DNA of 48,555 nt from QHCA01 sp038237645 (GCA_038237645.1 JBBRYN010000019.1:1-48555), one strand, 5' to 3'. Positions 32,747 through 42,089 are shown, counted from the first letter of the stretch. The notes: generated by a model not told the origin, from the letters alone. Numbers and translations: made by a program.

Positions 32747-33538
32747 TCACGGGCCTTCGTCGGCCCGCAGTGCGACGAGCCGACCGTGCAGGGCGGCATG
32801 CAGGGCCGGCGGTGCGGCCAGCACCAGGTCCTCACCCGCCGGCGCGCCGCTGAGGCCGGTGACGAGCAGGCCGGCCTCGACCGCGATCAGCCCGCCGGCG
32901 GCGAGATCCCACGGCTTGAGGCCGCGCTCGAAGTAGGCGTCGACCCGGCCGGCCGCGGCCGAGCACAGGTCGAGGCTGGCGGCGCCGAACCGGCGGATGT
33001 CGCGGATCTCGGGCAGCAGGGCGGCGACGACGACGGCCTGCGCCCGGCGGCGGTCCGTCCCGTACCCGAAACCGGTCGCCACCAGGGCCTGGTCCAGCGA
33101 GGTGACCGGCGAGCCGCGCAGCCGGCGCGCACCCAGCCAGGCCCCCTCGCCGCGGATCGCGGTCCACAACTCTTCGCTGGCCGGGTTGAAGACCGCGCCC
33201 ACCGCGACGATGCCGTCGACCTCGGCGGCCAGGGACACCGCGTAGGCCGGCAGGTCGTAGAGGTAGTTCACCGTGCCGTCGATCGGGTCGAGCACCCACC
33301 GCACCCCGGTGGTCCCCCAGGTCTCCCCGGTCTCCTCGCCCAGCACGCCGTCACCGGGGCGCAGGGTGCGCAGGGATTCGACCACCAGGCGCTCGGCCGC
33401 CCGGTCCATCTCGGTCACCACGTCGGTCGGCGTGGACTTGGTCGTCACCTCGGCACCGGCCGACGCCCGCCCGGCGACGACCAGTGCCCCGGCCCGCCGG
33501 ACCAGGTCGACGGCCAGGGACAACAGGGCATCGGTCAC
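32747..33538 (-). CDS. suhB: Inositol-1-monophosphatase family protein
   Basis: A 263-residue inositol monophosphatase, counterpart of Rv2701c. It hydrolyses myo-inositol 1-phosphate or related sugar phosphates with Mg2+ and supplies inositol for phosphatidylinositol and mycothiol. The metal-binding motifs are GVLGEETGE, VLDPIDGTVNYLYDLP near residue 85, and KPWDLAAGGLIAVEAG around residue 205. The family is polyphyletic in substrate, so histidinol phosphatase or other sugar-phosphatase activity cannot be excluded. The GTG at 33538 has TACGCT 6 nt upstream, and the promoter overlaps that of divergent ppgK. Confidence 0.9.
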   Translation of the reverse strand: MTDALLSLAVDLVRRAGALVVAGRASAGAEVTTKSTPTDVVTEMDRAAERLVVESLRTLRPGDGVLGEETGETWGTTGVRWVLDPIDGTVNYLYDLPAYAVSLAAEVDGIVAVGAVFNPASEELWTAIRGEGAWLGARRLRGSPVTSLDQALVATGFGYGTDRRRAQAVVVAALLPEIRDIRRFGAASLDLCSAAAGRVDAYFERGLKPWDLAAGGLIAVEAGLLVTGLSGAPAGEDLVLAAPPALHAALHGRLVALRADEGP

Positions 33539-33544
33539 GGTTGC

Positions 33545-33554
33545 AGCGTAGATT
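33545..33554. promoter_or_regulatory. Overlapping divergent leaderless -10 elements of suhB and ppgK
   Basis: Plus-strand TAGATT (33549-33554) ends 7 nt before the ppgK ATG. Minus-strand TACGCT (plus-strand AGCGTA, 33545-33550) ends 6 nt before the suhB GTG. They share the TA at 33549-33550, and the whole intergenic region is 23 bp. Only one polymerase could open this DNA at a time. Confidence 0.6.
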
Positions 33555-33561
33555 CCGGCTC

Positions 33562-34389
33562 ATGGCAGCGTCGAAGGCTCCCACTCCGCGGGCTCTAGGG
33601 ATCGACATCGGCGGCACCGGCATCAAGGGCGCCGTGGTCGACCTCGACACCGGGCAACTCGCCACCGAGCGCTACCGGGTCCCCACACCGGTCCCCTCCA
33701 CGCCGCAGAACGTCTCGAAAGTCATCCACGAGATGGTTACCAGGCACGGCTGGAGCGGCCCCGTCGGCGCGGCGTTCCCCGCCGTGATTCGGGGCGGCGT
33801 CGCCCGCTCGGCGGCCAACGTCGACCCCAGCTGGATCGGCACGGACGTCGATGCGCTGTTCACCGAGGTCACGAACTGTCCGGTCACGGTCATGAACGAC
33901 GCCGACGCGGCCGGGGTCGCCGAGGTGCGCGCGGGTGCGGCCAAGGACGTTCCCGGCGTCGTCCTGCTCCTGACCCTGGGCACGGGCATCGGCAGCGCGC
34001 TGTTCATCGACGGTCACCTCGTGCCCAACACCGAGCTCGGTCACCTGGAGCTGCAGGGGGTCGACGCCGAGACGCGCGCCGCCGCCTCGGCCCGCGAGCG
34101 CGAGGGCCTGTCCTGGAAGCACTGGGCGAGCCGGCTCCAGCACTACTTGAAACACCTCGAGCATGTGCTGCCCCCGGACCTGTTCGTACTCGGTGGCGGA
34201 GTCAGTAAGACACCCGACAAGTGGCTGCCCTACCTCCACGTCGAGACGCCGGTCGTCATCGCGAGCCTGCGCAACAACGCCGGGATCGTCGGGGCTGCGA
34301 TGGTGGCCCACGACGAGGCTGTGGCCGGCAATTCGGCCCAGACACTGCGGCCCGTCCGCAACCACCCGGCCAGAGCGGAGTTAGACTGA
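33562..34389 (+). CDS. ppgK: Polyphosphate glucokinase
   Basis: A 275-residue ROK-family kinase, counterpart of Rv2702. It phosphorylates glucose to glucose 6-phosphate using polyphosphate or ATP. The phosphate-binding motif LGIDIGGTGIKGAVVDL is near the N-terminus, GAAFPAVIRGGVARSAANVDPSW and VMNDADAAGVAEVRAGA follow (the Asp in NDAD is the catalytic base region), and LTLGTGIGSALFIDGHLVPNTELGHLELQG identifies the actinobacterial PPGK group. It has no CxCGxxGCxE zinc motif of other ROK proteins, as expected for PPGK. The ATG start is leaderless. It lies 110 bp upstream of sigA. Confidence 0.95.
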   Translation: MAASKAPTPRALGIDIGGTGIKGAVVDLDTGQLATERYRVPTPVPSTPQNVSKVIHEMVTRHGWSGPVGAAFPAVIRGGVARSAANVDPSWIGTDVDALFTEVTNCPVTVMNDADAAGVAEVRAGAAKDVPGVVLLLTLGTGIGSALFIDGHLVPNTELGHLELQGVDAETRAAASAREREGLSWKHWASRLQHYLKHLEHVLPPDLFVLGGGVSKTPDKWLPYLHVETPVVIASLRNNAGIVGAAMVAHDEAVAGNSAQTLRPVRNHPARAELD

Positions 34390-34499
34390 TGTGCCGGTCC
34401 GTTTACAGGCCCGTCCAGGCTGCACCGAACGCTCCGACCGGGCACGCCAACCCCGGGCGGTCGTTCCCGCGGAGAAGCCCAGCTCGTGAGAGGTAGTAC

Positions 34500-35804
<1,305 letters not shown>

Positions 35805-35855
35805 CATCTCCCGCCGCATCGCGGCTCGTCGCCCGGCTGCCCGCGGCACGGCCGG

Positions 35856-37328
35856 TCAGCGGGCCGGTCGCCAGGCGGTCAGCGGGTGCAGCTCCCAACC
35901 GGTGAAGCCGTGCCAATCCTCGTGCACGTGCGCGGGATCCCAGTAGACGAACCCCTGTACGTCGATGAGCGTGTTGTCCGGCGGCCGGGTGGGATCCCAG
36001 CCGCCGGCCTTGAACGCCTCGGAGATCTCAACGTGCACCTGGGTGAAGTGATTCAGCGGCTCGGTGGGGTCGGCCAAGAAGCCCACCGTGTCGCCGTCAC
36101 CGGTCAACCCGTCCGCGACGGCCAGGCGGACCCGGACGTCGTGAATCTCGACGTATTCCCAGACCCCGGCCACCACACATGGTGGCGAAGCGGAGTTCTT
36201 GACCGGAATGCCCGGAGTGAAGCCTCCGCCGGCCAGGCTGGCGCCGCCGTCCGGATTCACCTGCGTCCCGAACACCTGCTTGATCGTGGCGAGGGCGGCC
36301 CAACAGGAGACGTGCGGGTTCCAGGACGGGCTGGTGATGGCCGGAACCTTGACCCAACCCGACCAGATGCCGGCCGCAGTCTGCGTCCCGGTGCTGTAGA
36401 AGGCGCCTGGACCGCGACCCGCCACAGTGATCAAACCGGCGGCGCCCGTGGTCGCCGCCGGGCCCGTCGCCAGCACGCCGCCCAGCCGTTGCCAGGCCGT
36501 GGCCGCCGTCCGGTGCCACAGGGCGTCGTCGCGGCCCCGGACATAGATGTCCAGCCGGCCCGTGGACACCGAGGTGACGGCCGGGTCGCTGAAGGTCTGG
36601 CCGCCCAGAGCCTTCCAGGCGCCCCAGGAGCCGGCGGTCCGGGTGCGCGATCGCACCGTGTTGTCGATCCAGCGGACCACGACGGTCGTCTGCTCGGCCG
36701 TCGCCACGGCGCTCACCCCGCTTGCCGCGAAGAGTTGACCCCCGAGCGACGTCCAGTTGGCGCGGGGGCCGACTCTTCCGGCGGAGCGGGTCCAGACAAT
36801 GCCACGGGCACTCGGTGCGAAGACGTCGACCCGCCCAGGTCCCGGCGAGGCCCCGGCCGGCCGGCCGGTGAACCTGCCGCCGAGCGAAGTCCACGCCGAC
36901 CATGTGCCCGGGGAGCCCGACGTCGTCTCGTGGATGGCGCCGTCGCTGCCCAGGGCGAGGACGGCCAGGCCCCCGCCACCGGTGGCCGCGACCGCCGGCG
37001 CGCTGTGGAAACCGTCGCCTATGGGCTGCTCCGGCGCCCATCCCGCTGCACTGCGGCTGCGATGCTCGATGGTGGTGCCACCGTCATGCCGGGTCGTGGT
37101 CGCTCCGCGCGTGAACAGTTCGAGGGCTCCGGCTCCCAGCGCCACAGCAGGCGCGTCAAGGTTGCTCTCTGCCGCCGGCGCGCCGACGTACTCAGCGTCG
37201 AACCGCTCATTACCGGATATCGTCGATACCGCTCGCGGTGCCACAGCACTGCCATCCAGCAGCGCGGCGAGCGCGATCGAGACGGCGAAGGCGGACGGGT
37301 GCAGGTGCTTGACGTAAGGTGCGCTCAT
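35856..37328 (-). CDS. Secreted beta-propeller (PLL/lectin-like) protein with unique C-terminal domain
   Basis: A 490-residue protein starting at ATG 37328, where a probable signal peptide (MSAPYVKHLHPSAFAVSIALAAL, cleavage near AVA) begins; a start at 37415 is less likely. Residues about 55-320 form five or six repeats of about 45 residues ending in W(T/K/Q)xLGG, such as WSAWTSLGGRF, NWTSLGGQLF, WGAWKALGGQTF, and TAWQRLGGVLA, a pattern of PLL-like six-bladed propellers that bind sugars. The C-terminal 170 residues carry LIDVQGFVYWDPAHVHEDWH and GWELHPLTAW, a His-rich motif seen in actinobacterial secreted proteins. It interrupts an otherwise conserved backbone after sigA. Confidence 0.78.
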   Translation of the reverse strand: MSAPYVKHLHPSAFAVSIALAALLDGSAVAPRAVSTISGNERFDAEYVGAPAAESNLDAPAVALGAGALELFTRGATTTRHDGGTTIEHRSRSAAGWAPEQPIGDGFHSAPAVAATGGGGLAVLALGSDGAIHETTSGSPGTWSAWTSLGGRFTGRPAGASPGPGRVDVFAPSARGIVWTRSAGRVGPRANWTSLGGQLFAASGVSAVATAEQTTVVVRWIDNTVRSRTRTAGSWGAWKALGGQTFSDPAVTSVSTGRLDIYVRGRDDALWHRTAATAWQRLGGVLATGPAATTGAAGLITVAGRGPGAFYSTGTQTAAGIWSGWVKVPAITSPSWNPHVSCWAALATIKQVFGTQVNPDGGASLAGGGFTPGIPVKNSASPPCVVAGVWEYVEIHDVRVRLAVADGLTGDGDTVGFLADPTEPLNHFTQVHVEISEAFKAGGWDPTRPPDNTLIDVQGFVYWDPAHVHEDWHGFTGWELHPLTAWRPAR

Positions 37329-37721
37329 CTGCCTCACGTCGGCCTTCGCTCGCCCTCGAAAAAGGGGCCGGAGCGCAAGGATCGGCTCGACGGCCGTTGG
37401 GCAGCACGCCGACACTCACCCGGCCGCGGCGTCGTCTCGCCTCAGGCCGCTCCAGATCGGGGACAGGCGCGCCGATGCAACAGCCATGGCGGGAAACCGG
37501 GTCATCAGGGCGCAACGTCCGGGCTGCCACAGGGCACCCTGCAGCGGTCGTCGCGCCTTGGCGGACACATTTCACGCTCAGCGAAACACCAGCCTGGCGT
37601 TACCGCCACGCAACACGAGCATGGCAGGGTTGAGGCCGGGAACGAGGAGCAGCACTCGGCTGTTGAAGAGGGCGGGACCAAGCCTCCGGTCCAACCCACC
37701 CGCGAGCAGAGAGGACGTTGG
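37329..37721. other. 393-bp intergenic region upstream of the DUF7455 gene
   Basis: No gene supported. The left third would hold the promoter of the propeller gene on the minus strand and the right end carries the ribosome-binding site GAGAGG of the DUF7455 gene. Open frames here are short GC-rich shadows. Several CGCAACnnG and GGCGTTACCGCCACG words are present, but no clear hairpin terminator or -10 was fixed. Confidence 0.45.
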
Positions 37722-37925
37722 TTGACAACCACGTTGACACCATCGGACGCCGAGCTCACGGCCGCCGACCGCTGCGACCGCTGCAGTGCACAAGGCCAAG
37801 TTCGCGCGATCATGCCGGGCGGCGGTGACCTGATCTTCTGCGGTCATCACGCGAGGCAGTACGAAGCCCATCTGCGCACGGTCGCCGTGCGCATCATCGA
37901 GTCATCCGCATCGACAACGAGTTGA
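37722..37925 (+). CDS. DUF7455 family small zinc-finger-like protein
   Basis: A 67-residue protein hidden in a much longer non-coding frame. The sequence ELTAADRCDRCSAQGQVRA, IMPGGGDLIFCGHHARQYEAHLR is diagnostic of DUF7455, a family found next to the primary sigma factor gene in many actinobacteria. The CDRC pair, a third Cys and the CGHH motif suggest a single zinc site. The TTG at 37722 has GAGAGG 7 nt upstream and starts the conserved sequence. Function unknown; in other genomes it lies right beside sigA, so the propeller gene looks like an insertion between the two. Confidence 0.85.
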   Translation: MTTTLTPSDAELTAADRCDRCSAQGQVRAIMPGGGDLIFCGHHARQYEAHLRTVAVRIIESSASTTS

Positions 37926-37930
37926 TCTGG

Positions 37931-37959
37931 CTGCTGCCCTCCGACGAGGTGGGCAGCAG
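37931..37959 (+). terminator. Stem-loop terminator after DUF7455 gene
   Basis: CTGCTGCCC and GGGCAGCAG (37931-37939, 37951-37959) form a perfect 9-bp stem with an 11-nt loop, 5 bp after the stop codon. No T-tract follows, as is common in this phylum. Confidence 0.65.
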
Positions 37960-38037
37960 TCAGGTCCGTCGCAGACCCACGGCATAGATTGATCTGGGGA
38001 CGAGCCGCCCCCTCCACAGGTGCCCCCGCCCCGCCCG

Positions 38038-38043
38038 TACGGT
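38038..38043 (+). promoter_or_regulatory. Predicted leaderless -10 hexamer of YihY gene
   Basis: TACGGT, six bases, then the GTG at 38050. This fixes the start 30 bp downstream of the first in-frame ATG. Confidence 0.5.
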
Positions 38044-38049
38044 GGTGGG

Positions 38050-39012
38050 GTGACGACGAAGTCAATCGTGGCCCCGTCGGCGGGCAAGGCCACGAGACTT
38101 CGCAGCAGCCGACCCTGGCAGTTGATCGCGGGCACAATCGGCCGGGCGTGGAACGACCGCATTCTCGGGCTGTCCGCCGAGGCGGCATTCTGGCAGTTGC
38201 TGTCCGTACCGCCGCTGATCCTCGCCCTGCTGGGCGGTCTCGGCTACATCGGCGAGATCCTGGGGCCGGACAGCGTGACCCGGATCGAACAGCGCATCCT
38301 CAAGCTGGCCGGCGGAGTGGCTGCACCGGAGATCGTCCAGACGGTTATCCGCGCGACCCTCGAGCAGGTGCTGCATCGAGGGCGCGCGGACATCGTCAGC
38401 ATCGGCTTCATCATCAGCCTCTGGGCCGGCTCCTCAGCCATGGCGACCTTCGTCAACACGATCACGATCGCCTACGGGATGCGCGACCTGCGGGGAGCGG
38501 TACGCAGCCGGTTGTTGGCTCTCTGGCTCTACCTCGTCTCCATCACCCTGCTCTCGGTGCTGCTGCCGTTGCTCGTGATCGGGCCGACCCAACTGCGCCG
38601 GATCACCCCGCTGGTCTGGCGGCACGCGACCGACGACGTGATCAGCATCGGCTACTGGCCCATCGTGGGCGGCCTGCTGTTGCTCGGCCTCGCTGCGCTC
38701 TACCACTACGCGACGCCGGTAAAGCTGCGCTGGCGCCGGGCGCTACCCGGAGCAGCCGTCGCACTGCTGGTCTTCGTGCTGGGTTCGTACGGCCTGCGGC
38801 TCTACATCCACGTGGTGGTCGAGAAGGCACTGACCTACGGCGCCCTGGCCACCCCCATCGCTGCGCTGCTCTTCTTCTATGTCCTGGCGCTGGCGGTCCT
38901 CATCGGGGCCGAACTCAATGCCACCCTGGAGCGGCTCTGGCCGCGCGGGCCGAGGCCGCAGCGGATAGAGCGACTGCGTGCTCGGATGAGCACCAACGGC
39001 GACAACGGATAG
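38050..39012 (+). CDS. YihY/BrkB-type inner membrane protein
   Basis: A 320-residue membrane protein of the YihY/virulence factor BrkB family, with about six transmembrane helices. Typical segments are RILGLSAEAAFWQLLSVPPLILALLGG, IGFIISLWAGSSAMATFVNTITIAYGM, ALYHYATP, and AATPIAALLFFYVLALAVLIGAELNA-like (here LATPIAALLFFYVLALAVLIGAELNA). E. coli YihY was once called RNase BN in error; the true function is unknown, and transport is the current guess. The C-terminus is basic and cytoplasmic. The GTG at 38050 is supported by the leaderless hexamer. Corresponding genes occur between sigA and sigB in other actinobacteria. Confidence 0.88.
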   Translation: MTTKSIVAPSAGKATRLRSSRPWQLIAGTIGRAWNDRILGLSAEAAFWQLLSVPPLILALLGGLGYIGEILGPDSVTRIEQRILKLAGGVAAPEIVQTVIRATLEQVLHRGRADIVSIGFIISLWAGSSAMATFVNTITIAYGMRDLRGAVRSRLLALWLYLVSITLLSVLLPLLVIGPTQLRRITPLVWRHATDDVISIGYWPIVGGLLLLGLAALYHYATPVKLRWRRALPGAAVALLVFVLGSYGLRLYIHVVVEKALTYGALATPIAALLFFYVLALAVLIGAELNATLERLWPRGPRPQRIERLRARMSTNGDNG

Positions 39013-39027
39013 CAGCTGCGACAGCGG

Positions 39028-39246
39028 CTATTTGGGCAGCCCGTCGTAGATCTCCTTGCACCGCGGGCAGACCGGCGCACCCGGCTTCGCAGCCCGGGTA
39101 ACGGGAAATATCTCGCCACACAACGCCACGACCTGAGTGCCCATGACCGCGCTCTCGGCGATCTTGTTCTTGCGGACGTAGTGGAACAGCCGGTCGCCGG
39201 TGCCGGCATCGGTCTCCTTCGGGCGGACCTTGGTTTCCGTGGTCAT
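39028..39246 (-). CDS. DUF3039 family protein
   Basis: A 72-residue protein typical of DUF3039. It has GDRLFHYVRKNKIAESAVMGTQVVALCGEIFPVTR followed by a zinc-binding pair VCPRC near the end, together with the earlier CGE. The ATG at 39246 begins the conserved sequence; the longer frame to 39303 crosses the psuG start. CATCAT lies 7 nt upstream and may serve as a weak leaderless -10. The family is found throughout actinobacteria near sigA/sigB and its function is unknown. It is divergent from psuG with a 47-bp shared region. Confidence 0.88.
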   Translation of the reverse strand: MTTETKVRPKETDAGTGDRLFHYVRKNKIAESAVMGTQVVALCGEIFPVTRAAKPGAPVCPRCKEIYDGLPK

Positions 39247-39279
39247 GCCCCGCATGATGCCACCCGGCCCCGACATCGG

Positions 39280-39285
39280 TACGGT
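39280..39285 (+). promoter_or_regulatory. Predicted leaderless -10 hexamer of psuG
   Basis: TACGGT, eight bases, then the GTG at 39294. It lies in the 47-bp region shared with the divergent DUF3039 gene. Confidence 0.45.
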
Positions 39286-39293
39286 TTCCTGCC

Positions 39294-40223
39294 GTGCCCG
39301 CAAACCGTCGCATCGTCGGCCTGCAGTTCGCAGCCGAGGTTGCCGAAACGCTGGCCGCCGCAGGGCCCGTGGTCGGCCTGGAGAGCACGCTGATCTGCCA
39401 CGGACTGCCCGCCGGAGAGCGGCTCATGGTGGCCCGGCAGATCGAGCAGGCGGTGCGAGCGCACGGCGCCGTGCCCGCCACAGTGGGCGTGGTGGAGGGG
39501 CGCCTCGTCGTCGGCCTGTCCGATCACCAGATCCGGCGCTTGGTGGCGACAGAGCACCTCCCCAAACTCAGCTTCCGCGACCTGCCGGTGGCGGTCGGCC
39601 TGGGCCGCGACGGCGCCACCACCGTGGCCGCGACCGCCGTCGCCGCGGCGCGGGCAGGCATCGGGGTTCTGGCCACCGGTGGGCTGGGCGGTGTCCATCG
39701 GGAAGCTCGCACATCGTGGGACGAATCAGCCGACCTGGTCGCTCTGGCCCGCTCTGACATCACGGTGGTCTGCTCGGGGGTCAAGTCCGTCCTCGACGTC
39801 GCCGCGACCCTCGAACGCCTCGAGTCGCTCTCTGTCGCGGTACTCGGCTACCGGACAGACAGGTTCGCCGGGTTCTATCAGGCCGACTCCGGGCATCCGG
39901 TGCCATGGCGGGTCGACTCACCTGAGGAGGTGGCCGCCGTCATGCGGGCCCGGCAGTTGCTCGGGCTGCCGCCGACCGCGACAATCGTCGCCCAGCCGAT
40001 CGATATCGACGAGCAGTTGCCCGCCGACGTCCACGCGCGGGTGCTCTCCGGAGCGCTCGCCGAAGCAATCCGGATGGGGGTTCGTGGGAAGGACGTAACC
40101 CCCTTCCTGCTCGACCACTTCCATCGCGACACCCAGGGAGACAGTGTGCAGGTCAACGTCGCCATCATCCTGCGCAACGCGGCGCTGGCTGCTGACATCG
40201 CGGTCGTGGCGGCCGGCCGGTGA
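39294..40223 (+). CDS. psuG: Pseudouridine-5'-phosphate glycosidase
   Basis: A 309-residue enzyme of the IndA/PsuG family that reversibly cleaves pseudouridine 5'-phosphate to uracil and ribose 5-phosphate in RNA-derived pseudouridine catabolism. Family motifs are VVGLESTLICHGLPAGE near residue 27, AVPATVGVVEGRLVVGL, KLSFRDLPVAVGLGRDGATTVAAT, ILATGGLGGVHRE-like (here VLATGGLGGVHREARTSWDESADL), SGVKSVLDVAATLERLESLSVAVLGY, and FYQADSG. Coupling to the following kinase by a GTGA overlap gives the expected two-enzyme pathway. The GTG start is leaderless. Confidence 0.93.
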   Translation: MPANRRIVGLQFAAEVAETLAAAGPVVGLESTLICHGLPAGERLMVARQIEQAVRAHGAVPATVGVVEGRLVVGLSDHQIRRLVATEHLPKLSFRDLPVAVGLGRDGATTVAATAVAAARAGIGVLATGGLGGVHREARTSWDESADLVALARSDITVVCSGVKSVLDVAATLERLESLSVAVLGYRTDRFAGFYQADSGHPVPWRVDSPEEVAAVMRARQLLGLPPTATIVAQPIDIDEQLPADVHARVLSGALAEAIRMGVRGKDVTPFLLDHFHRDTQGDSVQVNVAIILRNAALAADIAVVAAGR

Positions 40224-41110
40224 CCCGGGTGGTGGTCGTCGGTGATCTGGTCACCGACGTTCTGGTCCGCACCAACGGGGTCATCGCAGCCGGCAGTGAC
40301 ACCAGGGCCGACGTCGTCCTGCGTGGGGGCGGAGCGGGCGCCAATACCGCTTGCTGGCTCGCCGAGCGCGGCGTGGACGCGGCCCTGGTGGCCAGGGTGG
40401 GCGGTGACGAGGCCGGCCGCGCCCGCACCCTGGAGTTGCTGGGGCACGGGGTGGAAGCTGCCGTCAAGGTCGACCACGACGCTGTCACCGGCACCGTTGT
40501 CGTATTGGTCGATGCGCTCGGCGAGCGCACCATGCTCTCGGATAGGGGGGCCAACCTGCGCCTGTCGCCGAGCGACCTCGACCCGCGGCTGTTCCAGCGC
40601 GGAGCCCACCTCCACCTGTCCGGCTACGTGCTCCTCGACGAGCATTCACGACCGGCCGGACTGCATGCTCTCAGCAGCGCCCGGGCAGCGGGGATGACCG
40701 TGTCGGTCGACGCCGCATCCGCGGCCCCGCTGGCCCGGGTCGGCGCAGAGGCCTTCCTGTCCTGGACCTACGGCATCAGCCTCCTGATGGCCAACCGGGA
40801 GGAGGCCGAGGTGCTGTCGGGCACGAGTGACGCCGGGGCGGCCGCGGAACAACTGTCCGGCTGGTACACCGGCACGCTGATCAAGTCGGGTGCCGATGGC
40901 GCGGTCTGGTACGGCGACGGACGGCTCTACGAATGCTCCGCGCAGCCGGCCACGATTGTGGACACCACCGGCGCAGGTGACGCGTTCGCAGCCGGTTTGC
41001 TGGCGGACTGGCTGAGGCCCGGGGCGACTCCCGACACGGCGCTGCGTGCCGGCGCCGAGACGGCGGCCAAAGCGGTGGCCATCAGCGGAGGCCGGCCTAC
41101 TGATCGATGA
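40220..41110 (+). CDS. PfkB-family kinase, probable pseudouridine kinase
   Basis: A 296-residue PfkB/ribokinase-family protein. The first signature region is VLRGGGAGANTACWLAERG and the second, with the anion hole and catalytic Asp, is TIVDTTGAGDAFAAGLLADWL near residue 246. Since it is translationally coupled to psuG, it most likely phosphorylates pseudouridine to its 5'-phosphate (PsuK role), although ribose or another sugar is possible because PfkB substrates are hard to predict. Its last 14 nt overlap the convergent DUF3099 gene. Confidence 0.87.
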   Translation: MTRVVVVGDLVTDVLVRTNGVIAAGSDTRADVVLRGGGAGANTACWLAERGVDAALVARVGGDEAGRARTLELLGHGVEAAVKVDHDAVTGTVVVLVDALGERTMLSDRGANLRLSPSDLDPRLFQRGAHLHLSGYVLLDEHSRPAGLHALSSARAAGMTVSVDAASAAPLARVGAEAFLSWTYGISLLMANREEAEVLSGTSDAGAAAEQLSGWYTGTLIKSGADGAVWYGDGRLYECSAQPATIVDTTGAGDAFAAGLLADWLRPGATPDTALRAGAETAAKAVAISGGRPTDR

Positions 41111-41429
41111 CGCGACCCTCCGGTGCCGCCTCGATGGCTCGATCGACCGGCGCATCGACGTGCACCTCGCGGAATCGACTGCGCTTCAGTGGCGGGCGGT
41201 CGTTGGCGATCATCACCGCCATCCACGGCAATGCCACCATGCCGACGACGCAGACCGGGATGAGCCACACGACATGCAGCCGGTAGGCAACGGCGCCGGT
41301 CAGGAGGCAGAGGAGGCGCAGGCCCATCATCAGCAGATACCGCCGCTGCCGCGAGCGCAGCTGATCGACCTGGCTCGGCTCGGCCGCGGTGATGACGGGT
41401 ACGGCATGGCGATGGCTGCGCGTGCGCAC
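41097..41429 (-). CDS. DUF3099 family membrane protein
   Basis: A 110-residue protein with two adjacent hydrophobic helices (about residues 33-50 and 53-75: LLMMGLRLLCLLTGAVAY and VWLIPVCVVGMVALPWMAVMIAN). Basic residues flank the first, and NDRPPLKRSRF, the family signature, follows the second. The N-terminus contains VITAAEPSQVDQLRSRQRRY, also typical of DUF3099. The GTG at 41429 follows six Gs and begins the conserved part. Function unknown. Convergent with the PfkB-type kinase gene. Confidence 0.85.
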   Translation of the reverse strand: MRTRSHRHAVPVITAAEPSQVDQLRSRQRRYLLMMGLRLLCLLTGAVAYRLHVVWLIPVCVVGMVALPWMAVMIANDRPPLKRSRFREVHVDAPVDRAIEAAPEGRVIDQ

Positions 41430-41489
41430 CCCCCCATCGTCGCACCGTCTGGCGGCATCTCCAGCACTCAAGGGACGATTTGCCGACCC

Positions 41490-42077
41490 TCACGCGTCGT
41501 TTGCGGCAGCTTCCCTCGCGGCGAGCTTGGCCGAGCGCTTGAACTCGCGCACCACGGCCAGCGATTCGGCACCGGTGACGTCGGCCACGGACCGGTGTGT
41601 CCCTTCCACACCGTAGGCCCCGGCCGCTTCGCGCCAGCCGTCCGGGCGGACGCCCAGCTGCTTGCCCAACAGGGCAACGAAGATCCGCGCCTTCTGACCG
41701 CCGAATCCTGGCAGCGACTCCAGCCGGGACAGCAACTGGGTGCCGCTGCGCGCACCTGACCACAACATGGCTGCGTCCCCGCCGTACTCCTCGACAAGCA
41801 GCCGGCACAGCGCCTGGACGCGCGCGGCCATGGAGCCGGGGAAGCGATGCAGGGCGGGGCGTTGGGCAAACACGGCGACCAGTTCGCCCGGGTCGGCATC
41901 GGCCAACTGCCGGGTGTCCAGCCGGTCGAGGCCAAGGCGCTGTGCAAGGAAGTACGGAGAGGCGAACGCGCGCTCCATGGGGAACTGCTGGTCGAGCAGC
42001 ATTCCGATGAGCAGGGCCAGCGGATCGGCGCCGAGCAGGGCGTCGGCTGCGTCGTCCTGAGCAAGATGCAAGGTCAT
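41490..42077 (-). CDS. HhH-GPD-type base-excision DNA repair protein
   Basis: A 195-residue protein of a family found beside sigB in many actinobacteria. It has the helix-hairpin-helix segment SLPGFGGQKARIFVALLGKQLG, a start like MTLHLAQDDAADALLGADPLALLIGMLLDQQFPMERAF, and VRPDGWREAAG, where the Asp occupies the position of the catalytic aspartate of the HhH-GPD fold. The usual lysine next to the hairpin is not obvious, so a monofunctional glycosylase or a nuclease-less repair adaptor is possible. There is no iron-sulfur cysteine cluster. The ATG at 42077 is leaderless (TACCCT, 6 nt). Confidence 0.85.
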   Translation of the reverse strand: MTLHLAQDDAADALLGADPLALLIGMLLDQQFPMERAFASPYFLAQRLGLDRLDTRQLADADPGELVAVFAQRPALHRFPGSMAARVQALCRLLVEEYGGDAAMLWSGARSGTQLLSRLESLPGFGGQKARIFVALLGKQLGVRPDGWREAAGAYGVEGTHRSVADVTGAESLAVVREFKRSAKLAAREAAANDA

Positions 42078-42083
42078 GACGGC

Positions 42084-42089
42084 AGGGTA
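42084..42089 (-). promoter_or_regulatory. Predicted leaderless -10 hexamer of HhH-GPD gene
   Basis: TACCCT on the minus strand, six bases, then the ATG at 42077. Confidence 0.5.

Noticed and set aside
31398..32936. 512-codon plus-strand frame opposite the PhoD-like gene
   Set aside because: Crosses from the PhoD-like gene into suhB and mirrors their codon structure. The PhoD motifs on the other strand are decisive.
35805..35855. Terminator after sigA (GCCGC-ATC-GCGGC at 35813-35825)
   Set aside because: A 5-bp stem with a 3-nt loop is expected by chance at this GC content, so it was not listed as a feature.
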